A stretch of DNA of 64,000 nt, taken from NCBI RefSeq assembly GCF_007859315.1, contig NZ_VOHA01000002.1:372001-436000 (forward strand), read 5' to 3'. Under the pieces are notes generated by a model that made no database searches, was not told the origin of the DNA, and worked only from the letters and a program-made list of their open reading frames with translations. This DNA is from Reyranella sp. CPCC 100927 (GTDB lineage Bacteria; Pseudomonadota; Alphaproteobacteria; Reyranellales; Reyranellaceae). Positions 17,464 to 26,404 of this stretch are shown one piece after another. Both the position numbers and the translations under genes were made by a program. Positions within the stretch are counted from its first letter, which is position 1. The number at the start of each line of letters is the position of its first letter.

Positions 17464-18612
17464 TCAGATTTTCCATTGCATCCTGATGTCCATCATCTCG
17501 TGTTGAATTGCATGCTGAGGGATCACCTTCAGTTCATAGAGCCTCAGCGCAACGTATGCCGCTGTACTGTTGAGCAAGTCCTGTGCGAGCTGTTTTTTGC
17601 CCAGCATGGAGAAGCCGTCCTTCATGACGGTGCCGCCATGGACTCTCGTCAGGAGGCCCTTCGGAAAGGCCTCCCTCGAAAGCCTGTCATCGGCTTCCAA
17701 TCTCCTCGCCAGCGAAATCATGTTGTCCGCCAGCAGACGGCCTTCGGCGTCCATGACCGTCCACAGAAACGCGGCATCGGCAGAATCCGAGTTCAGTATC
17801 TCGGAGAATGCATCGTGATTGGCAAACAAGCCGCGGGCGATTCCCGCGACCTGGGCCGCCCGTTGGACGATGTTCCAAAGTCCCCTGCGCTCCTTCTCGA
17901 TTCTGATCCGGCCCAAGGTGCCACCCAAACGGCCGATCGCGATGATGCCCTCAACCCAGAGATAAATAACCAGGGCGACGCCGGCGCCACCACCGGCAGC
18001 AACCCTGCCTGCACCGCGGGCGGTCGCCAGCGTCGCACCGCCATCAGCGGTCAAATAGAAGGTGACCTGTACCGCGCCCGTTGCGATGCCGCCCACCGAT
18101 TTGACGATCGCTTCCCTGTCATTTCGCTGGATCGCATCGATCAGACGGATCGCATCGGTGACTGCCCCAATGGCCGCGAGCGGTGCGCCGGCATATTTGC
18201 CGATGGTGTCGGATGCGATTGCCAGCGCCTTGGCTGCTTCCGGCATCTGTTGCGCCACAACCGCCGTGACGAAGTTCAGGTTTCCCTGTGCCCCCTTCAT
18301 GGCCAACTCCATCGAGAGCCGGATCAAATCCACCGTTGTGGCCGCCTTCAGCCAGGCGTTCTCCGATTTTGCCCGTTTCAATGCCGCCTGTTGATCTGCT
18401 GCCGCAAAAATCTTCAGGAGCACATCCAACTTCTGCTGATGTCCCTCGAAAAAGCTGTAGATCGCCTGTGTCTTCGAGGGCGGCAGGTTCGGCGCCAGGG
18501 TGTCGATGTTCGCAAGACTCTCTTTTGTGACCTTGTTGAGGTCCTCGAGAAGTTTCTTCACCTGATGGTCGCGTTGAAGCAGTTCCGGTTGTGCCGCGGT
18601 ATGCTCACCCAT
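17464..18612 (-). CDS. hypothetical protein with central hydrophobic helices (possible pore-forming or effector type)
   Basis: 382 residues from the ATG at 18612, which has a strong GGAGGAAAG RBS; the upstream in-frame extension to 18765 is not coding-like. The N-terminal 120 residues are predicted coiled and charged (KKLLEDLNKVTKESLANID). The middle (about 150-240) holds small-residue-rich hydrophobic stretches (AGAPLAAIGAVTDAIRLIDA, AGGGAGVALVIYLWVEGIIA) able to enter membranes. No signal peptide or known domain is seen. Helical bundles with a hairpin of small hydrophobic residues occur in pore-forming toxins, but no immunity gene is adjacent. That reading is speculative. Confidence 0.6.
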   Translation of the reverse strand: MGEHTAAQPELLQRDHQVKKLLEDLNKVTKESLANIDTLAPNLPPSKTQAIYSFFEGHQQKLDVLLKIFAAADQQAALKRAKSENAWLKAATTVDLIRLSMELAMKGAQGNLNFVTAVVAQQMPEAAKALAIASDTIGKYAGAPLAAIGAVTDAIRLIDAIQRNDREAIVKSVGGIATGAVQVTFYLTADGGATLATARGAGRVAAGGGAGVALVIYLWVEGIIAIGRLGGTLGRIRIEKERRGLWNIVQRAAQVAGIARGLFANHDAFSEILNSDSADAAFLWTVMDAEGRLLADNMISLARRLEADDRLSREAFPKGLLTRVHGGTVMKDGFSMLGKKQLAQDLLNSTAAYVALRLYELKVIPQHAIQHEMMDIRMQWKI

Positions 18613-19163
18613 GGATCTTTCCTCCGGGTTCGGGTTCTGAAACGCCCCAGACGAGCAATCGAGTTTTCCCGTGCCGCACTCCCTAGGGTGGAGGGCCGCA
18701 TAGACACGACTCGAAGAAGCCTTGATCTTCCTTGCTTGCTTTACCAAGCGGGGTGCGGGTGCCATGCGTCGACAGCAGGCGCTGGACTGTCTTCAGGCAG
18801 TGCGCGCTGCGCTGATCACCGGACGCGCCTCTCCAAAGAACAAGGCCGTCTTCGACGTATTCCGTCGCATTTTTTTGCGGGATGGATGCTGGATGTGATC
18901 GGCCTGCGCCCGCTGGCTTACAGAGGCGCCGCCGCATCCGCACGCGCGGTGGCTCCAAGAGCTGGCCTCAAGAAGGGCACCATTGCCAATGCCGATGAGG
19001 CGGGCACTCGACGATCAATGACCGGTCGAACTTGGCCAACACCCGCAATGATGCGAAATAGCAGCGTACCCTGCGCCGTTGTACGGCACACGGCGCCGAT
19101 CATAACCTGGCCACAAATCATTCAGTATAGTGATGTTCTTCAGGCTGGCGCTGGGGAATACCG
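18613..19163. other. 551-base gap without a recognisable gene
   Basis: Short ORFs on both strands here show no RBS or family motif. The region must hold the promoter of the minus-strand gene at 18612 and that of the glycerate kinase operon. No inverted repeat stood out. Confidence 0.5.
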
Positions 19164-20333
19164 TTGCCGCTCAGGGTCCTCGTCGCACCTTCCGGCTACA
19201 AGGAAAGTCTTGAAGCCGAAAGTGTCGCGTCGGCAATCGCGGCGGGCGCGCGTGCCGCGTCCGAGCGGGTCCAGGTCATCGAGCTTCCTCTTGCCGACGG
19301 CGGCGAAGGCACGGCACGGACCATGGCGCGGGTCACCGGAGGCCGCGTCGTCGAAGTGCGCGTCACCGGCCCCGTTGGGACACAGATCGATGCGCATTTC
19401 GCGATGCTCGGAAACAGCGACCGCCCGACTGCCGTGGTCGAGCTGGCCGCCGCGGCCGGGCTGCGCCATGTTCCCGTGGGCCGGCGCGACCCGATGCGCA
19501 CCACCACGCGCGGAGCCGGCGAGTTGGTTCTTGCCGCGCTCGATGCCGGGGCCGAACGCATCGTCGTCGGCTGCGGCGATTCGGGAGTCAATGACGGTGG
19601 TGCGGGCCTGGCGCTGGCGCTCGGCATCCGCTTCCTCGACCGCGACGGCGTGGATATCACCGATGGCGGCATCGGCCTTGCCGATCTCGACCGCATTGAT
19701 CGATCGGGGCTCGACCCACGTATCGGCGCGACGCGAATCGACGTCGCGTGCAACACCGCCAACGTCCTTACCGGCGAGCACGGTGTCGCGCGATTGTTCG
19801 GTCCACAAAAAGGCGCATCGGCCGACGAGGTCGAGCAGCTCGCCGCCGCGCTTGAGCATTATGCCGAAGTCATTGAGCGCCATTGCGGCCGTGACGTGCG
19901 CGCGATTCCCGGCGGCGGCGCTTCGGGCGGGGTCGGTGCAGGACTGCACGCGTTGCTCGGCGCGCAGCTCATCTCGCGTTTCGACGTTCTATTCCCGTAT
20001 TTCGACGTCGACGAGCAAATCGCGCGGGCCGACCTGATCATCACGGCCGAAGGCGGTCTCGACTCCAAGACCGCGCGCGGCAAGATACCTGCCGAAATCG
20101 GCAGGCGCGGTCGCATGGCTGGCAAGCCGGTGATCGTGCTGGCCGGGACCGTCGGCGACGGGGCGCAGGTCGTGCTCGACCATGGCGTCTGCGCCTATTT
20201 CTCGACTGTCGACAAACCGCAGACCCTGGCCGAGGCGATGGAGCGGACGCGCGAGCAGCTGACGCTGATGGCCGAACATGTCATTCGGACCTTCATCGCG
20301 GGCATGGCGCTGAGCGAGAAGGCGCATGGCTGA
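19164..20333 (+). CDS. Glycerate kinase (GlxK/GarK family)
   Basis: 389 residues starting at TTG 19164, preceded by GGGGAA at proper spacing. Family motifs are complete: VAPSGYKESLEAESVASAI at the start, ELPLADGGEGTA at about 41-52, the glycine-rich GCGDSGVNDGGAGLALALGI, and IPGGGASGGVGAGLHALLGA. The enzyme phosphorylates D-glycerate with ATP to 2-phosphoglycerate, linking glyoxylate or serine breakdown to glycolysis. The stop overlaps the following transporter start by 8 bases, so glycerate or a precursor may be that transporter's substrate. Confidence 0.93.
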   Translation: MPLRVLVAPSGYKESLEAESVASAIAAGARAASERVQVIELPLADGGEGTARTMARVTGGRVVEVRVTGPVGTQIDAHFAMLGNSDRPTAVVELAAAAGLRHVPVGRRDPMRTTTRGAGELVLAALDAGAERIVVGCGDSGVNDGGAGLALALGIRFLDRDGVDITDGGIGLADLDRIDRSGLDPRIGATRIDVACNTANVLTGEHGVARLFGPQKGASADEVEQLAAALEHYAEVIERHCGRDVRAIPGGGASGGVGAGLHALLGAQLISRFDVLFPYFDVDEQIARADLIITAEGGLDSKTARGKIPAEIGRRGRMAGKPVIVLAGTVGDGAQVVLDHGVCAYFSTVDKPQTLAEAMERTREQLTLMAEHVIRTFIAGMALSEKAHG

Positions 20334-21798
20334 CGACCCGCCCGATCTGTTCGCCCCAGCGGAGGCGACGCGCGCAAGGCAAAGGCGCGCGCCGCCTCCG
20401 GCGTACCGCGATTTCGGCTGGGTGATCAGCGCGATGCCCGTCTTGGTTCTGATGGTCGCGCTCAGCCTTGCCACTTTCCTTCCGCGTGAGGTCGAGATGC
20501 GGGCGCGGCTGGCGCTTTTCGCTCTCGGTGCGGCGGCGATTCTGTGGACGTTCACGAAGCTGAATGCAGCCTATGTCGCGCTTGGCGCCGCGCTGTTCCT
20601 GTCGCTCACCGGCGCCATCGAGCAGGACGATCTGTTTGAAGCGCTGGGGGCGGACGTCATCTGGCTGATGATCGGCGCGTTCATGCTTGGCGCCGCGGTC
20701 CAGACGAGCGGGCTCGCCGCCCGCATGATCCGCGCGGTCGCCGGGCGTGAGGCGAGCGTGGGCAGCCTTGTCTGGCGACTCACGGCGACGCTCATTCCGC
20801 TCGCGTTCCTCATCCCGTCGACGTCGGGGCGCGCGGCGGTAGTGCTGCCGATGTTCCACCGCATCGCTGACGCCGCGGGCGATGCTCGAGTCACGCGCGC
20901 GCTCGCGCTGCTCATCCCCGCGATTATCCTCGTCTCGACCATATCCAGCCTGGTCGGCGCCGGCTCGCACCTTATCGCCAACGAACTTCTAAATGAGATC
21001 GCCGACCGTAAAATCGGCTTCGACCAGTGGATGCTGTGGGGGCTGCCCTTCGGGATCGCCGCGAGCCTGGCGACCGGCTGGGTGATCAGTCGGATGTTTC
21101 TCGACGCCGATACGCGCCGCCGCGTCGTCACCCTGGACAGCATCTCGCACGGCCCCCTCAGCCGCGACGAATGGCGTACGCTTGCCATCATCGTCGGCAT
21201 GGTTGGTCTGTGGGCGACCGAAGGGCTTCATCCGCTGGAGATCGCGACGGTCGCGATCGCGGGCGGTTTCCTGCTGGCCGCGCCCGGCATCGGCGTGATC
21301 AGCTGGAAGGCCGGGCTGAAGGCGGTGAGCTGGAACCTGATCTTCTTCGTCGGCGCCGCCCTCGTCCTGGGCGAAGCGCTGATCGAAACCGGCGCGGCGA
21401 AATGGCTGATCCAGCGGATGCTCGAGGCATCGGGCCTGGCGAGCGGCGGATCACCGCTCGTGGTCATCGCCGGCTTCGCACTGTTCACCCTTACCTCGCA
21501 CATCTACCTGACGTCGCACGCAGCACGCACCGCGGCCTTGATCCCGCCACTGCTCTATCTCGCCGGCGCGCTCGATCTCGAGCCCGTCGCGGTGATGTTC
21601 ATCGCCACCGTCGGCCTGGATTACTGCCTGACTTTCCCGGTCAGTTCGAAGGCGCTGTTGGTGTTCCAGGAAATCGACCGCGAGACCTGGGCGCCGGCCG
21701 ACCTCCTGCGTCTGTCGGCAATCATGCTGCCGATCCATGCGCTGCTGATGATCGGCTTCTATTTTCTGTACTGGCGCCATGCGGGGTTGAGTCTGTGA
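20326..21798 (+). CDS. SLC13/DASS-type anion transporter
   Basis: 490 residues with about 11-12 membrane segments after a soluble N-terminus of 33 residues. Family hallmarks are LIPSTSGRAAVVLPMFHRIA in the first half and TLTSHIYLTSHAARTAALIP in the second, matching the two Ser-Asn/Thr-type hairpin motifs of divalent-anion symporters (DASS). Members carry dicarboxylates, sulfate or related anions across the inner membrane. Overlap with the glycerate kinase gene upstream (8 bases) and the HAMP protein downstream (4 bases, GTGA) indicates one translationally coupled operon. That context suggests glycerate or another hydroxy-acid as substrate, which is inference. Confidence 0.88.
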   Translation: MADDPPDLFAPAEATRARQRRAPPPAYRDFGWVISAMPVLVLMVALSLATFLPREVEMRARLALFALGAAAILWTFTKLNAAYVALGAALFLSLTGAIEQDDLFEALGADVIWLMIGAFMLGAAVQTSGLAARMIRAVAGREASVGSLVWRLTATLIPLAFLIPSTSGRAAVVLPMFHRIADAAGDARVTRALALLIPAIILVSTISSLVGAGSHLIANELLNEIADRKIGFDQWMLWGLPFGIAASLATGWVISRMFLDADTRRRVVTLDSISHGPLSRDEWRTLAIIVGMVGLWATEGLHPLEIATVAIAGGFLLAAPGIGVISWKAGLKAVSWNLIFFVGAALVLGEALIETGAAKWLIQRMLEASGLASGGSPLVVIAGFALFTLTSHIYLTSHAARTAALIPPLLYLAGALDLEPVAVMFIATVGLDYCLTFPVSSKALLVFQEIDRETWAPADLLRLSAIMLPIHALLMIGFYFLYWRHAGLSL

Positions 21799-23087
21799 AC
21801 GCGAAACGAATGTCGCTACGCACCAAATTGATGACGAGCTTCGCTGGGCTGGCGGCGATCGCTCTGCTGGTGATCGCGGTCGCTTTCTACACCACGCTGC
21901 GCTGGCAGGCGGCGGCCGCGGAAATGGAGATGCACTTTCAGCGGAGCCTGCTGCTCCAGAGCGTACGCGCCAATACCTTTCAGGCGCTGAAGGAAGTCGA
22001 TGACGGATTGACCGGGGACCACGTCGATGCGCGTGCGGATTTCGAGGCCGCGCTCGAGCCGGCCACACGCGACTTCGCCGACTGGGCGGCGCGCGCCGAC
22101 ACGCCCGCAGAACGCGACGAGGTCTCGCGTGTCCGTGCGATATACGAGGAGCTGGTCGCCAGCGGGCGACGCGTATTCGACCTGATTCCGGTCGATCGCG
22201 CCGCCGCGATCCGGCTGGTCGATGACGAAGTCGATACCAAGGATCTCGCCCGCTTTCGCGAGATTACCGCGGCCGCCGTTGAGGCCGACCTTGCCATTCG
22301 CGGCCGAATCGCAGCCGAGATGCAACGGCTGCGCGAGACCGCACAGGTGATGCTCGCCATTTCGGCGATCAGCGTGATCGCATTGACGCTGCTGATCGCC
22401 GCCTATCTCTCCTCCGATCTGTTCCGTCCGCTGCGCCGCATCGCAGCCGTGCTTGACCGGCTGGCCAACGGCGATCGCGACGTGCGTGCGGATACCGGCC
22501 GAAACGATGAAATCGGCGTCGTTGCGCGCGGCGTGAACCAGCTTGCCAATACGATTGCCGCTGCGCACTCGATGCACGAGCGCACGACGGCAAGCGCGAT
22601 CGGCATCGCCCTGAGCGCACGGCTGGCGATGATGCGAGAGCGCGGCGCCAGCGCGTCCGACTGGAAAGCGGTCGAGGCGATGGCCGCTGCGGTCGACTCC
22701 CCCGCGCGCACAGACACGATAGACCTGGTGGCGCTCTTCCACGCGCTCCTTGCCCGGCACCAAGGGGAACTCGTCCGCCGCGGCATCGCGATCGAGCAGC
22801 GCCTGGCCATGCCCTCGTTGCCCAAGGCGGCAAACAGCCAACTCGTCGAAGCCGCACTCGAGGCGATGCTCGTCCTCGCGCTCGACCGGCTTCCCGATCA
22901 CGGCGGACGGTTGGGCATGCGTGCCTATCGTGAAAGCGACGGCAGCGCGCGGATAGAAGTAGCCGACAATGGCGGCGCGGGGGAGACCGATCTCGGCGCG
23001 CTCGAGGCGATCGCCCGCGATCTAGGCGGCAGCGCGCGACGCTTCGCCGATGCAAACGGCGAGGTTTTTCAGCTCAGCCTGGCCTGA
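21795..23087 (+). CDS. HAMP-domain membrane sensor with degenerate ATPase-like C-terminus
   Basis: 430 residues from GTG 21795, overlapping the transporter stop. A membrane helix at about 12-33 and a second at about 180-205 flank a helical periplasmic sensor domain. HAMP follows (LFRPLRRIAAVLDRLANGDR). The C-terminal 170 residues look like a worn kinase end: a VADNGG G1-like box is present, but no convincing His box (H-E/D-x-x-x-P) or N box is seen. It may be a pseudokinase sensor that works through another kinase, or a regulator of the coupled transporter, as sensor-transporter pairs do. No response regulator is adjacent. Confidence 0.78.
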   Translation: MNAKRMSLRTKLMTSFAGLAAIALLVIAVAFYTTLRWQAAAAEMEMHFQRSLLLQSVRANTFQALKEVDDGLTGDHVDARADFEAALEPATRDFADWAARADTPAERDEVSRVRAIYEELVASGRRVFDLIPVDRAAAIRLVDDEVDTKDLARFREITAAAVEADLAIRGRIAAEMQRLRETAQVMLAISAISVIALTLLIAAYLSSDLFRPLRRIAAVLDRLANGDRDVRADTGRNDEIGVVARGVNQLANTIAAAHSMHERTTASAIGIALSARLAMMRERGASASDWKAVEAMAAAVDSPARTDTIDLVALFHALLARHQGELVRRGIAIEQRLAMPSLPKAANSQLVEAALEAMLVLALDRLPDHGGRLGMRAYRESDGSARIEVADNGGAGETDLGALEAIARDLGGSARRFADANGEVFQLSLA

Positions 23088-23119
23088 CACGCGGCCACTC
23101 TACGACGTCGCGGGTGATA

Positions 23120-25063
23120 TCACGGCACGACCGCGGGCGGCTGCGGCAGCTGGGCCCGCAGGTTGGGGCGCAGGCTCTCGAGTCGCCCCAACACGATGCC
23201 GCAGGCATTGAGCGAGCCAGCGCTGGCCGCTCGCCCCGCCAAGGTGATGGCGGCGGTCAGGCTGGCGACGGTCGTGCCCGGCACAACGCCCCCCGCCGAC
23301 GGGGCGGCGGCAGGGTCGGATTCGGCCGTGGCCTGGACCAGGGATCCTTTCAGCCGCAGCGGCACTGCCGTCCCCATCAGGGACAGATCGCGCGGCTCGG
23401 GCCATAGCAGCAGGCCCAACTGCTCGTTGCGCAGGTGGACATAGCCGCCGCCAATAGCGGTAAAGCGCGGGGCATCCAGCACCACCTTGCGGATGTTGGC
23501 GGCACCGCGCTCGCCTTCGGGCCGGCCACCGAACTCGACCTTACCGGCGGCACAGTTCAGCGCCGCGGGGCGATCGCCCAGGCCCAGCATGCGGATCCAT
23601 TCCGGCGTCAATAGATGCGCGACATCGCGGGTTACCTGCGCCGAGCCGATGACAAAATCCAGGTTGCCCGCGGCCAGTCCCAGTGACTCGCGCAGCGATC
23701 GGCCGGCGCCACGCAGCTTCAGCTCCATATCGATCGCCGCGCCCTTCACCCCGGCCGATACGCCCAGCAGCATCATCAAATCTTCCAGCGGCACCTTGGA
23801 TGCCGTTGCGCCGAGACTCAGCACCGGCTCCGCGCCGCTGGCATCGATCTGAGCTTCGACGCCGAGCTGGCCTGAACCGATGGTGGCGGTCGGGCGCACG
23901 GTCAGCGTGCCATCGTTGAGCGCCAGGCTCACCGACAGATCCTGGATTTTCGCCGCCGCGCCGACTACCTCGGCCACGCGCAGCGAGACCGAGCCGTTCC
24001 ACCGCTTGATCGCCTCGATCGGGTACGGGTCGCCGGAGATGACGCGGTCATCGCTCGCCGCCGGCCGGGATGCTGGCACGGGTGTGGGCGGTCGTGGCTT
24101 GAGGTCGGCAAGATCGAACCTGTCGGCGGCGAGATTGGCCGTGATGACAGGCTTGTCGGTCCCGGTCGTGCGCAAGACCATGTCGCCGCGCAGGACACTG
24201 CCACCGACCTTCAGCTCGGTGATGTCGAGCTTCAGCCCCGTTTGCAGATGGGTCAGCGTGAGCTTCATCGCGTAAGGCGCCGTCTCCGGCAGCGGCACGT
24301 TCAGGAGATGCCCCAAGCTCACCAGGCTGCGGCCTTGGACCTGGGCGCCGATCTCAAGCTGCTGGGCGGCGACCTGTCCGGTGATGGAGACCGGTAGCCC
24401 GCCCAGCGTGCCTTGCATCTCGATGTCACCTGCCACGCCCTTGAGCCAACCATCGAGCGTCCCGGCTTTCTTCAGGTTCAGCGCCAGCGCCTCACCGGCG
24501 TTGATCCGGCCGACGAACTCACCGACGATCGGCGTTGTCGGCTGCGCGGCTTCGCCGGCGAAGCGGTCGATGGCGACCACGACGGCCGGTCGTTCGATGG
24601 TCTCCTTCAGCGTCAGGGTCGAGCCTTCGACTTCGATGCGGTTGACCCAGGGGAGCTGGGGCGTGACGTCGACTGGCGACCCTTTCGCCAGGTTGCCGCG
24701 GCCGTCGCGCTCGATCGAGACGTCGGCACCGAAGATCTGCAGGCGGCCAATCCGGATCTCGCCCAGCAGCAGCAGCGAGAGGGGATCGAGGTGCAGCACC
24801 ACACGCTTGATACGCGCCATCTCGGGCCGCGATCCGCCCGCGGCATCGGTCAGCACGACGTCCTCGGCCACCGCCGACGGCGACAGCGAGAAGTTGATGC
24901 GCAGGCCGCCCTTCACCGCCAACTCGCGGCCGGTGGCCTTGCGCACCTGCTCGGCGATCTGATTCTGATAGCGGCTGAGATCACGGGTACTGGCCCAGAG
25001 ATAAAGGCCCGCCGGCACCACAACCATCACCGCGAGAACACTCATCAGCAGAAAACGTTTCAC
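23120..25063 (-). CDS. AsmA-family protein
   Basis: 647 residues from GTG 25063 (RBS AGGTGAGA); an in-frame ATG at 25135 would put 24 polar residues ahead of the membrane anchor. The N-terminal helix FLLMSVLAVMVVVPAGLYLW anchors it in the inner membrane, and the rest is periplasmic. AsmA features include the early RELAVKGGLRINFSLSPSA, long amphipathic beta repeats, and the conserved C-terminal pattern LRGAGRSLRESLGLAAGNLD. The family (AsmA/TamB/YhdP) is linked to lipid movement to the outer membrane and its assembly. It converges with the upstream operon, ending 33 bases away. Family is clear; the specific role is not. Confidence 0.88.
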   Translation of the reverse strand: MKRFLLMSVLAVMVVVPAGLYLWASTRDLSRYQNQIAEQVRKATGRELAVKGGLRINFSLSPSAVAEDVVLTDAAGGSRPEMARIKRVVLHLDPLSLLLLGEIRIGRLQIFGADVSIERDGRGNLAKGSPVDVTPQLPWVNRIEVEGSTLTLKETIERPAVVVAIDRFAGEAAQPTTPIVGEFVGRINAGEALALNLKKAGTLDGWLKGVAGDIEMQGTLGGLPVSITGQVAAQQLEIGAQVQGRSLVSLGHLLNVPLPETAPYAMKLTLTHLQTGLKLDITELKVGGSVLRGDMVLRTTGTDKPVITANLAADRFDLADLKPRPPTPVPASRPAASDDRVISGDPYPIEAIKRWNGSVSLRVAEVVGAAAKIQDLSVSLALNDGTLTVRPTATIGSGQLGVEAQIDASGAEPVLSLGATASKVPLEDLMMLLGVSAGVKGAAIDMELKLRGAGRSLRESLGLAAGNLDFVIGSAQVTRDVAHLLTPEWIRMLGLGDRPAALNCAAGKVEFGGRPEGERGAANIRKVVLDAPRFTAIGGGYVHLRNEQLGLLLWPEPRDLSLMGTAVPLRLKGSLVQATAESDPAAAPSAGGVVPGTTVASLTAAITLAGRAASAGSLNACGIVLGRLESLRPNLRAQLPQPPAVVP

Positions 25064-25693
25064 ACTCTCACCTGCCCCTTCCCAATCCTGCTGCCGATCG
25101 GCCATGGCCGATGCCCCTGACGGGGACGAACCCACTCATGCGCGGCATCTCCGGTCACGATGCGGCGACCCTCCCTGCAAAATGCGGCGCCGGCGGGGCG
25201 GACTGCCGCATGGTGACCAGGATTGAACGTATATCGTTCGAGGAAATCGGTAGGGCGATCGCTCGAGATGCGCACAAAGGGCGCTCTATCCGCGGTGGTG
25301 AGGGGGTGGCCGTGACGGCGAAGATCACCCAGGCCGAGTATCGGTCCTTTCGAACGGCGTTCGATTTTTTCAACGCGTGCGCAACGCGAGATGCTCGCCC
25401 GCGCTCGCGCCATGTTCTTCGTAACACCCCCCAGATCGTGAGCTCTCAAAGTTCTCATCGCGAAAGCTGTCGATCACCGCCCCGACTCCAGGCCGAGCGT
25501 CCACCAGAGGACGCCGGTCTGCGCGATCATCGCCCGGATCAGCGCCGCGTGACAACCCCGGACCGGCGACGGATCCGCCCCACGGTGCCACGCACATCGC
25601 GCGCCGCCGCCGTCTTCTCGGTGACGACGATCGATGCTGCATCCAGGCTCAAGGCCGGGTCGTTTCCACCTCGGCGTGGCGATCGCGCGACGT
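25064..25693. other. 630-base gap without a supported gene
   Basis: ORFs on both strands (the longest about 200 codons on the plus strand from 25111) lack RBSs, motifs and sensible composition. The asmA promoter should be in its left part. I looked for tRNA-like folds and found none. Confidence 0.5.
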
Positions 25694-25954
25694 CTAGTCG
25701 TTATCGAGCTTCCGCTTGATCAGCTTGAAGCTGGGGTCGAAATCGAGGTCGTATTTCTTGCCGTCGGCGCAGGTGGCCTCGTCGACCTCGAACTCCCCGT
25801 CGTCGTCGTACTGCATCGTGCCGCCCGAGCACCCCTCGGCCTTGACGGCGGCGTCCAGCTTGGCCCTCTCGGCGTCGGTCACCGGCCGATCCTTGGCGAA
25901 GGCGGGCGCGGACACCAGCACGGCGATCGCGGACAGAATAAGGATCAGGCGCAT
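25694..25954 (-). CDS. small periplasmic protein, PepSY-like
   Basis: 86 residues from the ATG at 25954, with GGAGG at ideal spacing; longer in-frame starts lack an RBS. A signal peptide (LILILSAIAVLVSAPAFA) is followed by an acidic mature part of about 66 residues with two Cys (C in KAEGCSGG and EATCADG) that may form a disulfide. The order KLDAAVKAEGC, then MQYDDDGEFEVDEATC, then GKKYDLDFDPSF resembles small PepSY-type proteins, which are thought to modulate partners in the periplasm. No operon partner lies close on the same strand. Confidence 0.75.
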   Translation of the reverse strand: MRLILILSAIAVLVSAPAFAKDRPVTDAERAKLDAAVKAEGCSGGTMQYDDDGEFEVDEATCADGKKYDLDFDPSFKLIKRKLDND

Positions 25955-26130
25955 CTCAAACCTCCACGCAGGCACACTCATGATAACGTACGCCGCTTCG
26001 ACCTGTTCCGGTAGTCCGGCATAGCCTCTCAGCGGCGCCCATCGGATCGTGATCTGCCCGAGCGGGTCCCGGGCAAGCCCGTGTTCCCGCGCTGAGGCGC
26101 GCCACACGATGCGGGCGCATGGGAGGCTGG

Positions 26131-26397
26131 ATGAGACAGGCGGTGATGATCCTGGTGGCTGTCGAGGCTTTCCTGCTGGGGCTGGGCCTGTTGAAGCTGT
26201 GGCTGACCAGAGCGAAGAGCGATCTTGCCGGACGCGGCATGGCTTCCGCCTATGTCGCGATCGCAACGATCATTGCGTCATTGCTGATGGCGCCGGCTTT
26301 CGCGGTCGCCTACCATGACACGCTGCTGTGGCTGGCGCTGACTTTGGCGGTGATCGCGGCTTTCTTCGTGCTGGTCGCGGCAGTTTCCAGCTTGTAG
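26131..26397 (+). CDS. small three-helix membrane protein
   Basis: 88 residues. The ATG at 26131 follows GGGAGG at correct spacing, while the in-frame ATG at 26119 overlaps that RBS. Three hydrophobic helices are seen (about 5-20, 38-55, 60-85) with a short positive loop (RAKSDLAGR) after the first. No family is recognised. It lies 7 bases before the next gene, so the two are probably co-transcribed. If that neighbour is an immunity protein, this one may help it at the membrane, which is speculative. Confidence 0.65.
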   Translation: MRQAVMILVAVEAFLLGLGLLKLWLTRAKSDLAGRGMASAYVAIATIIASLLMAPAFAVAYHDTLLWLALTLAVIAAFFVLVAAVSSL

Positions 26398-26404
26398 TGC
26401 CGAT

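Noticed and set aside
17398-20037. 879-codon open frame on the plus strand
   Set aside because: It runs antisense to the 17464 gene and out of frame with glycerate kinase. Residue use is typical of a GC-rich shadow frame and no motif is seen.
21795-23087. HAMP protein as a normal histidine kinase
   Set aside because: No H-box with the usual His-(E/D)-x-x-x-P pattern and no N box could be found, so I kept it as a sensor-like protein.
25111-25719. 202-codon frame in the gap after asmA
   Set aside because: No RBS, no domain, and an Arg/Ser/Pro-rich tail overlapping the small periplasmic gene's end in antisense.
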